A stretch of 64,000 bases of DNA from Clostridium_AM sp963780135 (GTDB lineage: Bacteria > Bacillota > Clostridia > Clostridiales > Clostridiaceae). The stretch spans positions 4,340,001 to 4,404,000 of the forward strand of contig CAWAAR010000003.1 of assembly GCA_963780135.1 (NCBI GenBank), in the 5' to 3' direction. The stretch's first letter is position 1; every line of letters begins with the position of its first letter. Of the stretch, positions 46,079 to 59,947 are shown piece by piece. Position numbers and translations under genes: made by a program. Below the pieces are notes generated by a model that had not been told where the DNA came from, did not search any database, and worked only from the letters and a program-made list of their open reading frames with translations.

Positions 46079-48019
46079 TTATTTAATATCTTCTACCTGA
46101 CAGTTAGATACTATGATGTTACTTCCTATTAAAGTTGCTCCATAAGCTGCCTCAGTAACTTCTTGTCTTGTTAACTCTATTCCGCCAGCTCTTACTTCAA
46201 CATTGGTTCCAGTTCCAATTAGTTCTTCAAAAGTTCTTCTAATAATTGCTTCAAATTCAACTGCACAGGTTTTAGGAAGTGGTGATGGTGCTTTCAAAAA
46301 TGTTATTTTAAGAGTTTCATCATCATTAACAAAGCTATCAGTTCCTCCTAAAACTATAGAAGCTATTTTAGAAATGTCAATTCTGTGAATTACGTCTCCT
46401 TGTGAGTTTTCTAGTACAAAAATGCCACTATTATTTCCCAAAGGAAGTAATTCAGCTGGAATTCCAAAAGCAGATCCACTATTTTCATAATTTACAACAA
46501 TTGTTGATGATGGAAATAATTCTATAACTTGAGCTAATATATTTCTTATTTGTTCAATACATGGACACTGTGCTATTTCACCTGCTGGTCCTTGCTTTCC
46601 TCTATGGCCTCTTTTACCTCTTTCTCCACATTCACCTGGATCTCCTTTTGGTCCTTCTGGTCCTATTTCTCCTCTGCGACCTCTTTTGCCTCTCTCTCCA
46701 CACTCACCTGGATCTCCTTTTTCTCCTTTGCATCCTCTTCTACCTCTTTCTCCACGTTCACCTGGATCTCCAGTGTCGCCTTGTATTCCTTGCTGCCCTT
46801 CTGGTCCCATTTCTCCTGGATTTCCTTTACGCCCTCTATGACCTCGTTTTCCTCTTTCTCCAAGATCACCTTTGTGTCCTCTATGACCCCTTTTACCTCT
46901 TTCTCCACATTCACCTGGATCTCCAGGGTCTCCTTGTATTCCTTGTGGCCCTATTTCTCCTGGATCTCCTTTTTCTCCTCTACGACCCCTTTTGCCTCTT
47001 TCTCCACATTCGCCTGGATCGCCTGGATCTCCAGGATCTCCTTGTATTCCTTGTGGTCCTATTTCTCCTGGGTCTCCTTTTTCTCCTCTACGTCCTCTAC
47101 AACCTTTTTCTCCACATTCACCCGGATCTCCAGGATCGCCTTTGTGTCCTCTGCGACCTCTTTTGCCTCTTTTACCTCTTTCTCCGCATTCACCTGGATC
47201 GCCCGGATCTCCAGGGTCTCCTTGTATTCCTTGTGGTCCTATTTCTCCTGGGTCTCCTTTGTGTCCTCTACGTCCTCTACAACCTTTTTCTCCACATTCA
47301 CCCGGATCTCCAGGGTCTCCTTGTATTCCTTGTGGTCCTATTTCTCCTGGGTCTCCTTTTTCTCCTCTACGTCCTCTACAACCTTTTTCTCCACATTCAC
47401 CCGGATCTCCAGGATCGCCTTTGTGTCCTCTGCGACCTCTTTTGCCTCTTTTACCTCTTTCTCCACATTCACCTGGATCGCCCGGATCTCCAGGGTCTCC
47501 TTGTATTCCTTGTGGTCCTATTTCTCCTGGGTCTCCTTTTTCTCCTCTACGTCCTCTACAACCTTTTTCTCCACATTCACCCGGATCTCCAGGATCGCCT
47601 TTGTGTCCTCTGCGACCTCTTTTGCCTCTTTCTCCACATTCACCTGGGTCTCCAGGGTCCCCTTGTATTCCTTGCTGTCCTTCTGGTCCCATTTCTCCTG
47701 GATCACCCTTGTGTCCTCTGCGACCTCTTTTGCCTCTTTCTCCGCATTCACCTGGATCGCCCGGATCTCCAGGGTCTCCTTGTATTCCTTGTGGTCCTAT
47801 TTCTCCTGGGTCTCCTTTTTCTCCTCTACGGCCTCTGCAACCTCTATGACCTCTTTTGCCTCTCTCTTCACATTCTCCCTTATCTGGAGTTTCACAACAA
47901 GTTATATCTATATTACACCCACAGATTTCTTTGTCCTTATGTGTTTTATTTAAACATTTATTTTCTTCCTTATTTTTCTCATTTTTGTCTGAATAGCACT
48001 TTTTACTATGCTTTCCCAT
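46079..48019 (-). CDS. Collagen-like protein with Cys-containing, charge-blocked GXY repeats
   Basis: 646 residues, start ATG 48019 with a very strong AAAGGAGG site. Residues 1-53 are Lys/Asn/Cys-rich and lack a signal peptide. About 54-481 are collagen Gly-X-Y triplets in alternating blocks: acidic/neutral (GDPGDPGECG, GEIGPQGIQG) and strongly basic (GKRGKRGRRGHKG). Cys recurs in the triplets (GECGERG, GEKGCRG), unlike typical BclA proteins. The last ~165 residues are a non-repetitive globular domain (IVVNYENSGSAFG..., NDDETLKITF) likely to act as trimerisation head. Such clostridial proteins sit on the spore surface (exosporium); no export signal and a possible mother-cell promoter (48083-48091) fit that. 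Surface role is inferred. Confidence 0.85.
   Translation of the reverse strand: MGKHSKKCYSDKNEKNKEENKCLNKTHKDKEICGCNIDITCCETPDKGECEERGKRGHRGCRGRRGEKGDPGEIGPQGIQGDPGDPGDPGECGERGKRGRRGHKGDPGEMGPEGQQGIQGDPGDPGECGERGKRGRRGHKGDPGDPGECGEKGCRGRRGEKGDPGEIGPQGIQGDPGDPGDPGECGERGKRGKRGRRGHKGDPGDPGECGEKGCRGRRGEKGDPGEIGPQGIQGDPGDPGECGEKGCRGRRGHKGDPGEIGPQGIQGDPGDPGDPGECGERGKRGKRGRRGHKGDPGDPGECGEKGCRGRRGEKGDPGEIGPQGIQGDPGDPGDPGECGERGKRGRRGEKGDPGEIGPQGIQGDPGDPGECGERGKRGHRGHKGDLGERGKRGHRGRKGNPGEMGPEGQQGIQGDTGDPGERGERGRRGCKGEKGDPGECGERGKRGRRGEIGPEGPKGDPGECGERGKRGHRGKQGPAGEIAQCPCIEQIRNILAQVIELFPSSTIVVNYENSGSAFGIPAELLPLGNNSGIFVLENSQGDVIHRIDISKIASIVLGGTDSFVNDDETLKITFLKAPSPLPKTCAVEFEAIIRRTFEELIGTGTNVEVRAGGIELTRQEVTEAAYGATLIGSNIIVSNCQVEDIK
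46576..47860 (-). repeat. Collagen-coding tandem repeat region
   Basis: 9-bp GXY triplet blocks arranged in higher-order units of about 60 residues (180 bp), for example from GEIGPQGIQG to the next GEIGPQGIQG, several of which are almost identical at DNA level. All other frames on the plus strand stay open because of the repeat; these are not genes. Confidence 0.85.
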
Positions 48020-48082
48020 AAACCAATTTACCTCCTTTAGTATAAGTAAAGATTAATCAATTAGAATGATTTATCTCTACTA

Positions 48083-48091
48083 TAATTTATG
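48083..48091 (-). promoter_or_regulatory. Possible SigE/SigK-type -10 of the collagen-like gene
   Basis: On the minus strand CATAAATTA fits the mother-cell -10 pattern CATANNNTA, about 64-72 bases before the start codon. A matching -35 is not clear, so this rests on the -10 alone. Confidence 0.35.
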
Positions 48092-48170
48092 ATGGATTAG
48101 TAAAATTGGGAACATAAAACAGTATAGTTTTTAGAATTAGCAACTATATAAAACTATTTTAAACAAAAAC

Positions 48171-48203
48171 AAAAAGTATTAAGCTATTAACTTAATACTT
48201 TTT
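48171..48203 (-). terminator. Terminator of the rRNA operon
   Basis: Perfect 13-bp stem AAAAAGTATTAAG / CTTAATACTTTTT with a seven-base loop, five bases beyond the 5S 3' end on the minus strand. Confidence 0.9.
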
Positions 48204-48208
48204 AACTT

Positions 48209-48325
48209 ACCCGGCGACGACCTACTCTTCCACAGAGCTGCCCCTGCAGTACCATCGGCACTATAAAGCTTAACCATCGTGTTCGAAATGGGAACGGGTG
48301 TTGCCTTTATGTCATAATCACCAGA
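48209..48325 (-). rRNA. rrf: 5S ribosomal RNA
   Basis: 117 bases on the minus strand from TCTGGTGATTATGAC to the complementary end GTCGCCGGGT. Contains the conserved CCCATTTCGAACACG and GCCGATGGTACTGC regions. Last gene of the 16S-23S-5S operon. Confidence 0.93.
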
Positions 48326-48385
48326 TTTTATTTAATTTTAAGAAAAGATGTGTTATCTTTTCAAAATTGCACAGTGAATTATTTG

Positions 48386-52990
<4,605 letters not shown>

Positions 52991-53124
52991 AAAGTTTAAT
53001 CTGTACTCAAATTATTGACGTTAAACATTTGTTTAACTATACTGGCTTATTTAAAATAAGAATGTCTTCTTACTTTCACTCTGTTTAATTTTCAAGGATC
53101 TTGCCGCATCTCAGCGACTTTTAT

Positions 53125-53153
53125 ATTTTACCATGTTTGCTTAACCTTGTCAA
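53125..53153 (-). promoter_or_regulatory. rRNA promoter P1
   Basis: On the minus strand TTGACA (53148-53153) - 17 bases - TAAAAT (53125-53130), about 135 bases before the 16S 5' end. Confidence 0.75.
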
Positions 53154-53208
53154 TAACTTTTTTATTTTCTTGTTTTTGTTAAGCTTGCTGTGTTTTCACA
53201 ACTTTTAC

Positions 53209-53239
53209 ATAATATCACACAATTTAATTTGTTGTCAAC
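53209..53239 (-). promoter_or_regulatory. rRNA promoter P2
   Basis: On the minus strand TTGACA (53234-53239) and TATTAT (53209-53214) with a 19-base spacer, about 80 bases upstream of P1. Tandem promoters are usual for clostridial rRNA operons. Confidence 0.6.
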
Positions 53240-53780
53240 ACTTTTTTTATCATGGCACCAGAACTTGAATCATATATCCACCGGTTATAATACCTATGAA
53301 CTATAAACTGCCCCACACTGCCATATTGTATTAAACAACTTTGTTTGTCACTCACAGGAGCAACGTACATAATCTTATCATCTTTAATTTTTATCTGTAC
53401 TAATACTATTCTCTTCTACTTTAATTTATATGCATCATACTTATTTTAAATCTATTTTGCTCTATATACCATATCTTGACACACCTGCTTGCGTTTATGC
53501 ATTGATATACCTGCAAACTTTATTTAAATGCTTACATTAATATGCTATAGGATTTATAGTTATTACACTCATTGAATATAAATTGAAATACTCCCAACCA
53601 AAAATATAGAAGATTCTTAATCAACTCTGCTCTACTATATCAAATTTAGCCAAGTTTCATCATAAAATTCACAAGATTCATATTATTATCATCAAAATAC
53701 TATTGTGCTTAAATATATCATGTTATAATTAATTAAGTTAGATACATTATAATATTTCTTAAATCTAGGGGGTGCTTGGA
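53240..53780. other. Intergenic region upstream of the rRNA operon and chemoreceptor gene
   Basis: About 540 bases with many stops in all frames. I see the ribosome site AGGGGG (53767-53772) of the next gene but no convincing ORF, tRNA or hairpin. It may hold decayed sequence. Confidence 0.5.
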
Positions 53781-55790
53781 ATGAAAAGTTTAAAATTAAA
53801 ACTTATATCAGTAATTTCTTCAGTATGTATTGTAATTCTTCTAATTTCATCCATTGTAAGTTATAGTATAACTTACAAATCAATAACTAAAGAATCTGGT
53901 GATAAAATATTAATGGCTTCTGAAAAATATTCAGAAATGATCAATGGTTGGTTGGATGGACAAGGAAAAATACTTAATGAAACTGCTTATAACATAGAAG
54001 ATAGAAAAGATTTTAACGAAAATGAGATTTTAACTTATCTTAAATCTAAAATAAAACTTAATCCTAACACATCAGATGTTTATATTGGATTAACAAATAA
54101 AAAAATGTTAGATGGTTCTGGGTGGGTTCCACCTGCAGATTATGATTGTACTGAAAGACCATGGTATAAAATGGCTATAGAAAAAAAATCTTTAGTTTAT
54201 ACAACTCCGTTTTTAGATCAAGTTACTAAAAAAATGGTAGTTTCTATAGCTAGACCTATTGTAAGAAACGGCGAAACTATAGGCGTTATTAGCACAGATA
54301 TTAGTATTGGTAACCTTACTGATACTATTGAAAAATCTGTTCCTATAAGCAACAGTTATCCTTACCTAATAGATGCAGATAAAAATATAATTATACATCC
54401 TAACAAAGATTTTCAACCAAAAGATAAAGAATTAAAAAGTTTAAATAAAGCAATGGATGGTAAATACTCAAAAATAATGGATGCCAGTGTTAATAGAACT
54501 TCATTTTCTTTAAAAGATTACGATGGAGTAAATAGATATTTTGTAGCTTCTCAAGTAAAAGCATCAAACTGGGTTGTAGGACTTGCCATACCTGTTAGTG
54601 AATTTAATAAACCCTTAAACGCTTTAATATTATCCTTTGCAGTTATACTAATTGTTTGTTTAGCATTTTCCATATTATTTGCTATGTATTTTGCTAATAA
54701 AATATCTAGACCTATATCACTAATAACAAATGACATAAATAAAATTAAAAATCTTGATTTTAAGTACACTGAACACAAAGAATTTGAGCATATAAAAAAT
54801 TATAAAGATGAAGTTGGTGTTATAGCTAATTCTGTATTGAATTTAAAACAGGAACTTGTAGAAATAGTTGGAAATTTAAAGGAGAATTCAGATGAAGTAC
54901 TTAACCATTCAATCAATGTTGCTGACTCTGTTGATGGAGTAGTTAAATCCATAGAAGAAGTGGCTAAAGCCACAGAAGACTTAGCAAGCGGTTCTGTTGA
55001 ACAAGCAAAGCAGTCGGATACAGGATTACAAAAATTAAATATCTTAGCAGATAAAATAAGCACTATAGTAGATAGTTCTACTGAATTGGGTAAATACTCA
55101 AATTTAGCTAATGAAATAAATAGAAAAGCTATAATTTCCCTCTTGGATTTATCTTCTAAATTGGAAGATAACACTAAGGCTACCTCTAAAGTTTCAGAAA
55201 ACATAAGCATTTTATCTGAAAAATCTGAATCGATTGGAACCATCGTAAATACTATAGAATCTATAGCTGAACAAACAAATTTGCTTGCTTTAAATGCAGC
55301 TATTGAAGCTGCAAGAGCAGGCGAATCTGGAAAAGGATTTGCTGTAGTTGCAGATGAAGTAAAAAAACTAGCAGAGCAAACTGCTTTATCTACAAAAGAA
55401 ATTTCTAATGTAATAAAAGAAATTCAATCTGAAATCAATGCTACAAAAACAAATATGGACACTACAGAAAAATTAAATAAAGAGGCTAATAACTCTATGA
55501 ATGAATCCGAAAAATCTTTTAAAACAATTGAAGATTCCTTAAATACAATAATAACACACATAACTAAACTTACTAATGAGATTAATCAAGTTAATGAGAA
55601 TAAAGAAATAGTGGTTACTTCTATTCAGAATATAGCCTCTATAACTGAACATTCAGCTGCTTCTACAGAGCAAGTTTCAGCTTCTATGCAGGAACAAACT
55701 AGTGCTATGTTAACTATATCATCACATACAGAAAAGCTTAAGCGTATTGTAAATAACTTATATGAGCTTATAAATAAATTTAAAGTTTAA
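53781..55790 (+). CDS. Methyl-accepting chemotaxis protein with dCache sensor
   Basis: 669 residues from ATG 53781 (AGGGGG eight bases upstream; the GTG at 53772 overlaps it). Helix 1 about 7-30, dCache domain about 35-275 with DYDCTERPWYKMA as ligand motif, helix 2 about 280-303, HAMP about 305-360, and a signalling domain with EQTNLLALNAAIEAARAGE at the hairpin tip. Similar plan to the receptor at 42049 but a different sensor sequence. Single gene with its own terminator. Confidence 0.92.
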   Translation: MKSLKLKLISVISSVCIVILLISSIVSYSITYKSITKESGDKILMASEKYSEMINGWLDGQGKILNETAYNIEDRKDFNENEILTYLKSKIKLNPNTSDVYIGLTNKKMLDGSGWVPPADYDCTERPWYKMAIEKKSLVYTTPFLDQVTKKMVVSIARPIVRNGETIGVISTDISIGNLTDTIEKSVPISNSYPYLIDADKNIIIHPNKDFQPKDKELKSLNKAMDGKYSKIMDASVNRTSFSLKDYDGVNRYFVASQVKASNWVVGLAIPVSEFNKPLNALILSFAVILIVCLAFSILFAMYFANKISRPISLITNDINKIKNLDFKYTEHKEFEHIKNYKDEVGVIANSVLNLKQELVEIVGNLKENSDEVLNHSINVADSVDGVVKSIEEVAKATEDLASGSVEQAKQSDTGLQKLNILADKISTIVDSSTELGKYSNLANEINRKAIISLLDLSSKLEDNTKATSKVSENISILSEKSESIGTIVNTIESIAEQTNLLALNAAIEAARAGESGKGFAVVADEVKKLAEQTALSTKEISNVIKEIQSEINATKTNMDTTEKLNKEANNSMNESEKSFKTIEDSLNTIITHITKLTNEINQVNENKEIVVTSIQNIASITEHSAASTEQVSASMQEQTSAMLTISSHTEKLKRIVNNLYELINKFKV

Positions 55791-55815
55791 CTGAATTAAT
55801 TAAATTTAGATTTTA

Positions 55816-55846
55816 AAAAAGTCTTGCCTTTCGCAAGACTTTTTTA
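55816..55846 (+). terminator. Terminator after the chemoreceptor gene
   Basis: Perfect 12-bp stem AAAAAGTCTTGC / GCAAGACTTTTT with a five-base loop and T-run, about 25 bases after the stop. Confidence 0.92.
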
Positions 55847-56043
55847 TTTATGTAAGTTTTTTCATATAAGACATATTCAAATGTAACATAGATATTTTTT
55901 ATAATGTCTATGTAGAAACTAAAAATTTTTTAAACACAAAATTCAAATTATCAATATTATATAGTATGGGATTATAAAAACGAAAGTTCACTTAGTACTA
56001 AAAAATTATTGATAATTTTAGAGAAAGGAGATTTTGTGTTTAT

Positions 56044-57033
56044 ATGGATAACTTAACTACTGCAAGTAATTTAAATAAAATAATACTTAACAATGAAGAT
56101 CCTAATTTAGAAACCTTTTTTCATGAGTCATTTAAAAAAAATAGTACTGAATTTATAACTTTAATTAATGATGAAAATTTGAATTTTACGTCTTTATTTG
56201 TATTAAAATCTAAAATTCAGGAATTAAATCTTATCCCTAAATTAAACTCACGAAACAAAATTGCTTTAGAAATTATAGATGTAATATCTGCTGGTAAAAA
56301 AAACATTAGAACTATTGAATTTTCTTCCTTTGATTATATACAAGGGGTTCATTCTGTTTTAACGTGGATAATAAAAACTGGTTTTGAATATGATGGTATA
56401 AATAATGATTATGATGGAATTTTAGATATTTCTTTAATACTTTTAACAAAAGTATATAGAGATAAGACAATTTTACCTATTTTAGTAGACTTAATTTTCA
56501 AAAGGTATAAGAAAGGCTTTCTTATTCATGATTTAATGTGGGCTTTTTATGAGTGTGGTGATCCCAAGAGTTTGATTATCATTGCACAGCGTTTACAATC
56601 TTCTGACTTAAAGGATATTGAACTTTCAAGAAAACTTCTAAACTTTATACCAGATATAAATGCAGAAAAGAACGCTGATAATAACGCTTATTATTTATAT
56701 TTTCTTAATTGGTTTGAAGAAAATTTTTTATTCTTATCTGCTACTGGTGAAAGTTTTCAACAGTTTAAAACTCCAACTCCCTATAAAACTGTTTTAGAAG
56801 CTAAATATCTTTGCTGTGCTGTATCTTCTGTTACAGGAAAAATATTAAAATCTTTAACAGAAGGTGAAGTTAATCTTTTAGAGCTATTTAAGAAACTAGA
56901 TGATAATACAAAATTATTGCTTTCAAACTTCTCATTTTCCTTGCACCATAAGAATATACACAATTGGAATAAATGGCTTCATTACCCTATGGCAGAACAA
57001 ATAAAAATTGCTAGAATTGGAGGAGTTCAATGA
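56044..57033 (+). CDS. Unknown protein co-transcribed with tgl
   Basis: 329 residues, no signal peptide or membrane helix. Mostly predicted helices with repeated hydrophobic/charged spacing (for example DISLILLTKVYRDKTILPILVDLIFKR split over two helices), which looks like an alpha-solenoid (HEAT-like) fold. AAAGGAG lies 14 bases before the ATG, somewhat far. The stop overlaps the tgl start (ATGA), so the two are translationally coupled. It could be a substrate, adaptor or spore-coat partner of the transglutaminase. I recognise no family. Confidence 0.7.
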   Translation: MDNLTTASNLNKIILNNEDPNLETFFHESFKKNSTEFITLINDENLNFTSLFVLKSKIQELNLIPKLNSRNKIALEIIDVISAGKKNIRTIEFSSFDYIQGVHSVLTWIIKTGFEYDGINNDYDGILDISLILLTKVYRDKTILPILVDLIFKRYKKGFLIHDLMWAFYECGDPKSLIIIAQRLQSSDLKDIELSRKLLNFIPDINAEKNADNNAYYLYFLNWFEENFLFLSATGESFQQFKTPTPYKTVLEAKYLCCAVSSVTGKILKSLTEGEVNLLELFKKLDDNTKLLLSNFSFSLHHKNIHNWNKWLHYPMAEQIKIARIGGVQ

Positions 57034-57833
57034 TAAAAATTTCAGGTAATATAGTTTCAAAAGATGAACTTATTAAAGATTATCCAGCAAATAGCCTTGA
57101 AACTAAAATTATTACTAAAAAATCTTTAAGTAAAAATATTTATTCCTATGATTCTTTAAATGAACTAAAATTTGATATGACCTTACGAATAAACATTGTT
57201 AGCGCAACTAAAGAATTGGCTAAAAGCAGCATGGTTTTTAAAGTTTTTCGCAAGTCGAAATGTAATCCTCATTACTGGCAGCGTACTTTAGAAGGTGGTT
57301 TTCTGTTAAAAAAGGAAGTAACCCCCTACAATGCTATAAAAGATATTTTTGTTAATAGCTCAAAATATGGAACTGAATGTGCTACTGCAATAGTTATTAT
57401 TTATTATAAAGCACTTCTTAATATACTTCCTGAAAAACTTTTTAATAAAATGTTCCAAAGCATACATTTATTAAATTGGCACTATACTAATCCCAATCTT
57501 TATATTGAACAATTTGGAGATAAAAAAGATTTTTTTATTGGTGATTGTAAATATTTCAAAAATCCAGATGTAAATCCATTAACTCCTCAGTGGCAGGGAG
57601 AAAATGTTATATATCTAGGTAATGGATCTTATTATGGTCATGGCATAGGAATAAAAACTAGTGATGGCATAATTAATGGATTAAACAATAATAGAAAAAC
57701 CGGATCTAAAACATCAGCTTTCTTATTAGATTCAGTAACATACTTGAATTCTAAACATTTGTGTGATAGCTATTATAACTATAATTCAGATTCACAGCTA
57801 AGAACATATAAAACATACAGGCCAATATATTGA
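57030..57833 (+). CDS. tgl: Protein-glutamine gamma-glutamyltransferase (spore coat transglutaminase)
   Basis: 267 residues aligning along most of its length with Bacillus subtilis Tgl as I recall it: FDMTLRINIVSATKEL, GTECATAIVIIYYKALL with catalytic C117 (Cys116 in B. subtilis), LLNWHY, GDCKYFKNPDVNP, and QWQGENVIYLG. Tgl joins Gln and Lys side chains and cross-links spore coat proteins during late sporulation in the mother cell. It is slightly longer than the Bacillus enzyme at the C-terminus. Second gene of a two-gene operon, followed by a strong terminator. Confidence 0.92.
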   Translation: MIKISGNIVSKDELIKDYPANSLETKIITKKSLSKNIYSYDSLNELKFDMTLRINIVSATKELAKSSMVFKVFRKSKCNPHYWQRTLEGGFLLKKEVTPYNAIKDIFVNSSKYGTECATAIVIIYYKALLNILPEKLFNKMFQSIHLLNWHYTNPNLYIEQFGDKKDFFIGDCKYFKNPDVNPLTPQWQGENVIYLGNGSYYGHGIGIKTSDGIINGLNNNRKTGSKTSAFLLDSVTYLNSKHLCDSYYNYNSDSQLRTYKTYRPIY

Positions 57834-57879
57834 AATACTCAACTTTCGCAGTTTAAAAAAACATATAATTGTTAAAAGA

Positions 57880-57909
57880 GCTGAAACACTAATTAATTAG
57901 TGTTTCAGC
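57880..57909. terminator. Bidirectional terminator after tgl
   Basis: Perfect palindrome GCTGAAACACTAATT / AATTAGTGTTTCAGC, between convergent tgl and the YfcC-type gene. Confidence 0.85.
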
Positions 57910-57952
57910 CCCACTTTTATATTGTTTTCTTATTTCATTTGGAAATTTACTA

Positions 57953-59464
57953 TTAAAGCACTGTTTGAACTAATAACATAACTACTGCAAAAGCTGTAAT
58001 GTAGCCCATTAATGGCATTATAAATTTCAACCATTTATCATAAGTTACATCTACCATTGCTAATGTAGCTAAAATAAGCCCTGTTGGAGTTATGAATGCC
58101 ATTAAGCCTTGTCCATATTGATATGAACTTATTATAATATCTCTTGACAATCCAACAGTATCTGCAAGTGGTGCTATAATTGGTATTGATAATACTGCAA
58201 GTCCTGAGGATGATGGTATAAAAAATCCAAGAACTAAAAATATTATAAGCATTACAATTACAAATAACATTGAATTCATACCTTTAACTGCGCCTGATGC
58301 AAAATAAAGTATTGAATCTGATATCATTCCCTGCTCCATAATTAAATTAATAGATCTTGCAACTCCAATGATTAGTGCAACTCCTATCAAATCTCCAGCA
58401 CCAACAACAAACTTGTTGACAAATTCTTTTTCTCCCATTCCTGAAATTGCACCAATTATTATTCCTGAGCATAGGAATAATGCAGTCATTTCTGTAAACC
58501 ACCACTGCTTCATAGAAACGCCCCAAACCATTACAACAAATGTTAAAGCAAATATTACTAACATTAATTTACGTCTACCTGTAAATTTAAAAGCTTCTTC
58601 ATCAGAATAGTCAACTAAGAATTTCTTTTCAATTTCTTCCTTCTGAGCATATATAAGTGACTTAGTTGGATCTGCTTTAACTTTCTTAGCATATTTAAGA
58701 ATATAAACAATTGTAATTATAGTAGCAATAACCAACCCTACTATTCTCACTGTAAGCCCCTGTGTAAATCTTATTCCAGCTGCGTTTGACGCAATAATTG
58801 ATGAAAAAGGATTTACAGTAGAAAACATTGTACCTATGGACGAACCCATATATATAGCTGCAATACATACTATAGCATCATATCCTGTGGCAATAAATAT
58901 AGGAATCAATACCGGATACAAGGCTATAGTTTCTTCAGCCATACCAAAAGTCGTACCACCTATAGAAATTAATACCGTAACTACAACTATTAGTAAAAAT
59001 TCTCTTCCTTTCGTAGCTCGAGATAAACTAGCTATGCCTGCATCAAAGGCGCCAGTATTATTCAAGACACCAATAACGCCTCCAATTATTAATACAAATG
59101 CAATAATATCAATAGTATCCTGTATACCTTTTACTGGAGCTTGAATAACTTCAAAAAAGCCTTGTGGAACCTGAGTTACCTTCTCGTATGTACCTGGTAT
59201 AGCCACAGGTTTAGTAATACTCCCATCTTCAAACTTCCCTATCTCTGTCTTAATGCCCATTTTATTCAAAGTTTCCTGAGTACCTGGTAACTCCTTTGTG
59301 GAAGTATCTGGTTTTATCATTGTGAAAACCTTTTTATCAGGCTCGTACTTTATCTTTGCATATGTGCCTGCTGGAACTAAGTATGTAAGCACAGCTGCAA
59401 GGACTAAAACTATTACCAAAACAGTAAATGCTGTTGGAAAACTTATTTTTTTCTTTTTACTCAT
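57953..59464 (-). CDS. YfcC-family membrane transporter (DcuC/ArcD-like)
   Basis: 503 residues, about 12 helices. The N-terminal ISFPTAFTVLVIVLVLAAVL followed by a VPAGTY motif and an extracellular loop of about 80 residues, and later FIPSSSGLAVLSIPIIAPLAD, are typical of the YfcC family (PF03606). These carriers are linked to amino acids such as arginine/ornithine or to dicarboxylates; here the substrate is not evident. GGGGGAGA precedes ATG 59464. Single gene. Confidence 0.85.
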   Translation of the reverse strand: MSKKKKISFPTAFTVLVIVLVLAAVLTYLVPAGTYAKIKYEPDKKVFTMIKPDTSTKELPGTQETLNKMGIKTEIGKFEDGSITKPVAIPGTYEKVTQVPQGFFEVIQAPVKGIQDTIDIIAFVLIIGGVIGVLNNTGAFDAGIASLSRATKGREFLLIVVVTVLISIGGTTFGMAEETIALYPVLIPIFIATGYDAIVCIAAIYMGSSIGTMFSTVNPFSSIIASNAAGIRFTQGLTVRIVGLVIATIITIVYILKYAKKVKADPTKSLIYAQKEEIEKKFLVDYSDEEAFKFTGRRKLMLVIFALTFVVMVWGVSMKQWWFTEMTALFLCSGIIIGAISGMGEKEFVNKFVVGAGDLIGVALIIGVARSINLIMEQGMISDSILYFASGAVKGMNSMLFVIVMLIIFLVLGFFIPSSSGLAVLSIPIIAPLADTVGLSRDIIISSYQYGQGLMAFITPTGLILATLAMVDVTYDKWLKFIMPLMGYITAFAVVMLLVQTVL

Positions 59465-59884
59465 TTTATCTCCCCCTAAATTGATTTTAATTGTAACATT
59501 ACAATTCTATTATACAAGTTTTGTGACATTTTTCAATAAATTATACCAAAATTATAATATTTTAAAAGCTTTACATATTTATTAATTTTTAAATTAATTA
59601 AGTTAATATAATTAAATTAACTATTCATTAATATTTTTATGTATTTTTTTACATATTATATTCAAATTGCTTTTATTATTAGAAATTTTACATTTTTATT
59701 AATTGCATTAAATTATATCTATTTCTATAATAAATATTGCACTTTTATTTGAAAATGCAAATATAAATTCATAAAATATTGTACTAAAATAAAAGTGTCA
59801 GATACTTAAAGTTGCATATATATTATTTTAAATTAAATTATTAAATTTATTAATATCAACTAAAATTTAAAAATGTCAAATAAA
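59465..59884. other. AT-rich intergenic region
   Basis: About 420 bases, almost only A and T, with frequent stops. I see no gene, repeat or structured element in it apart from the terminator at its right edge. Confidence 0.6.
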
Positions 59885-59912
59885 AAATAGACTCCTTAAG
59901 ATGAGCCTATTT
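59885..59912 (-). terminator. Terminator of the ankyrin gene
   Basis: Stem AAATAGACTC / GAGCCTATTT (one A-C mismatch) followed on the minus strand by T6, 36 bases after the stop. Confidence 0.65.
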
Positions 59913-59947
59913 CAACTAAAATAATTATTTAATCTACGTAATTTAAT

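Noticed and set aside
47000..47860. Repeat array resembling CRISPR spacing
   Set aside because: The repeats are contiguous coding triplets without unique spacers of constant length.
46550..48021. Long plus-strand ORFs (467 and 486 codons, and a 285-codon Pro/Ser one) opposite the collagen-like gene
   Set aside because: They arise from the 9-bp GXY periodicity, which keeps every frame open. Only the minus frame has a strong ribosome site and a sensible Gly-X-Y product.
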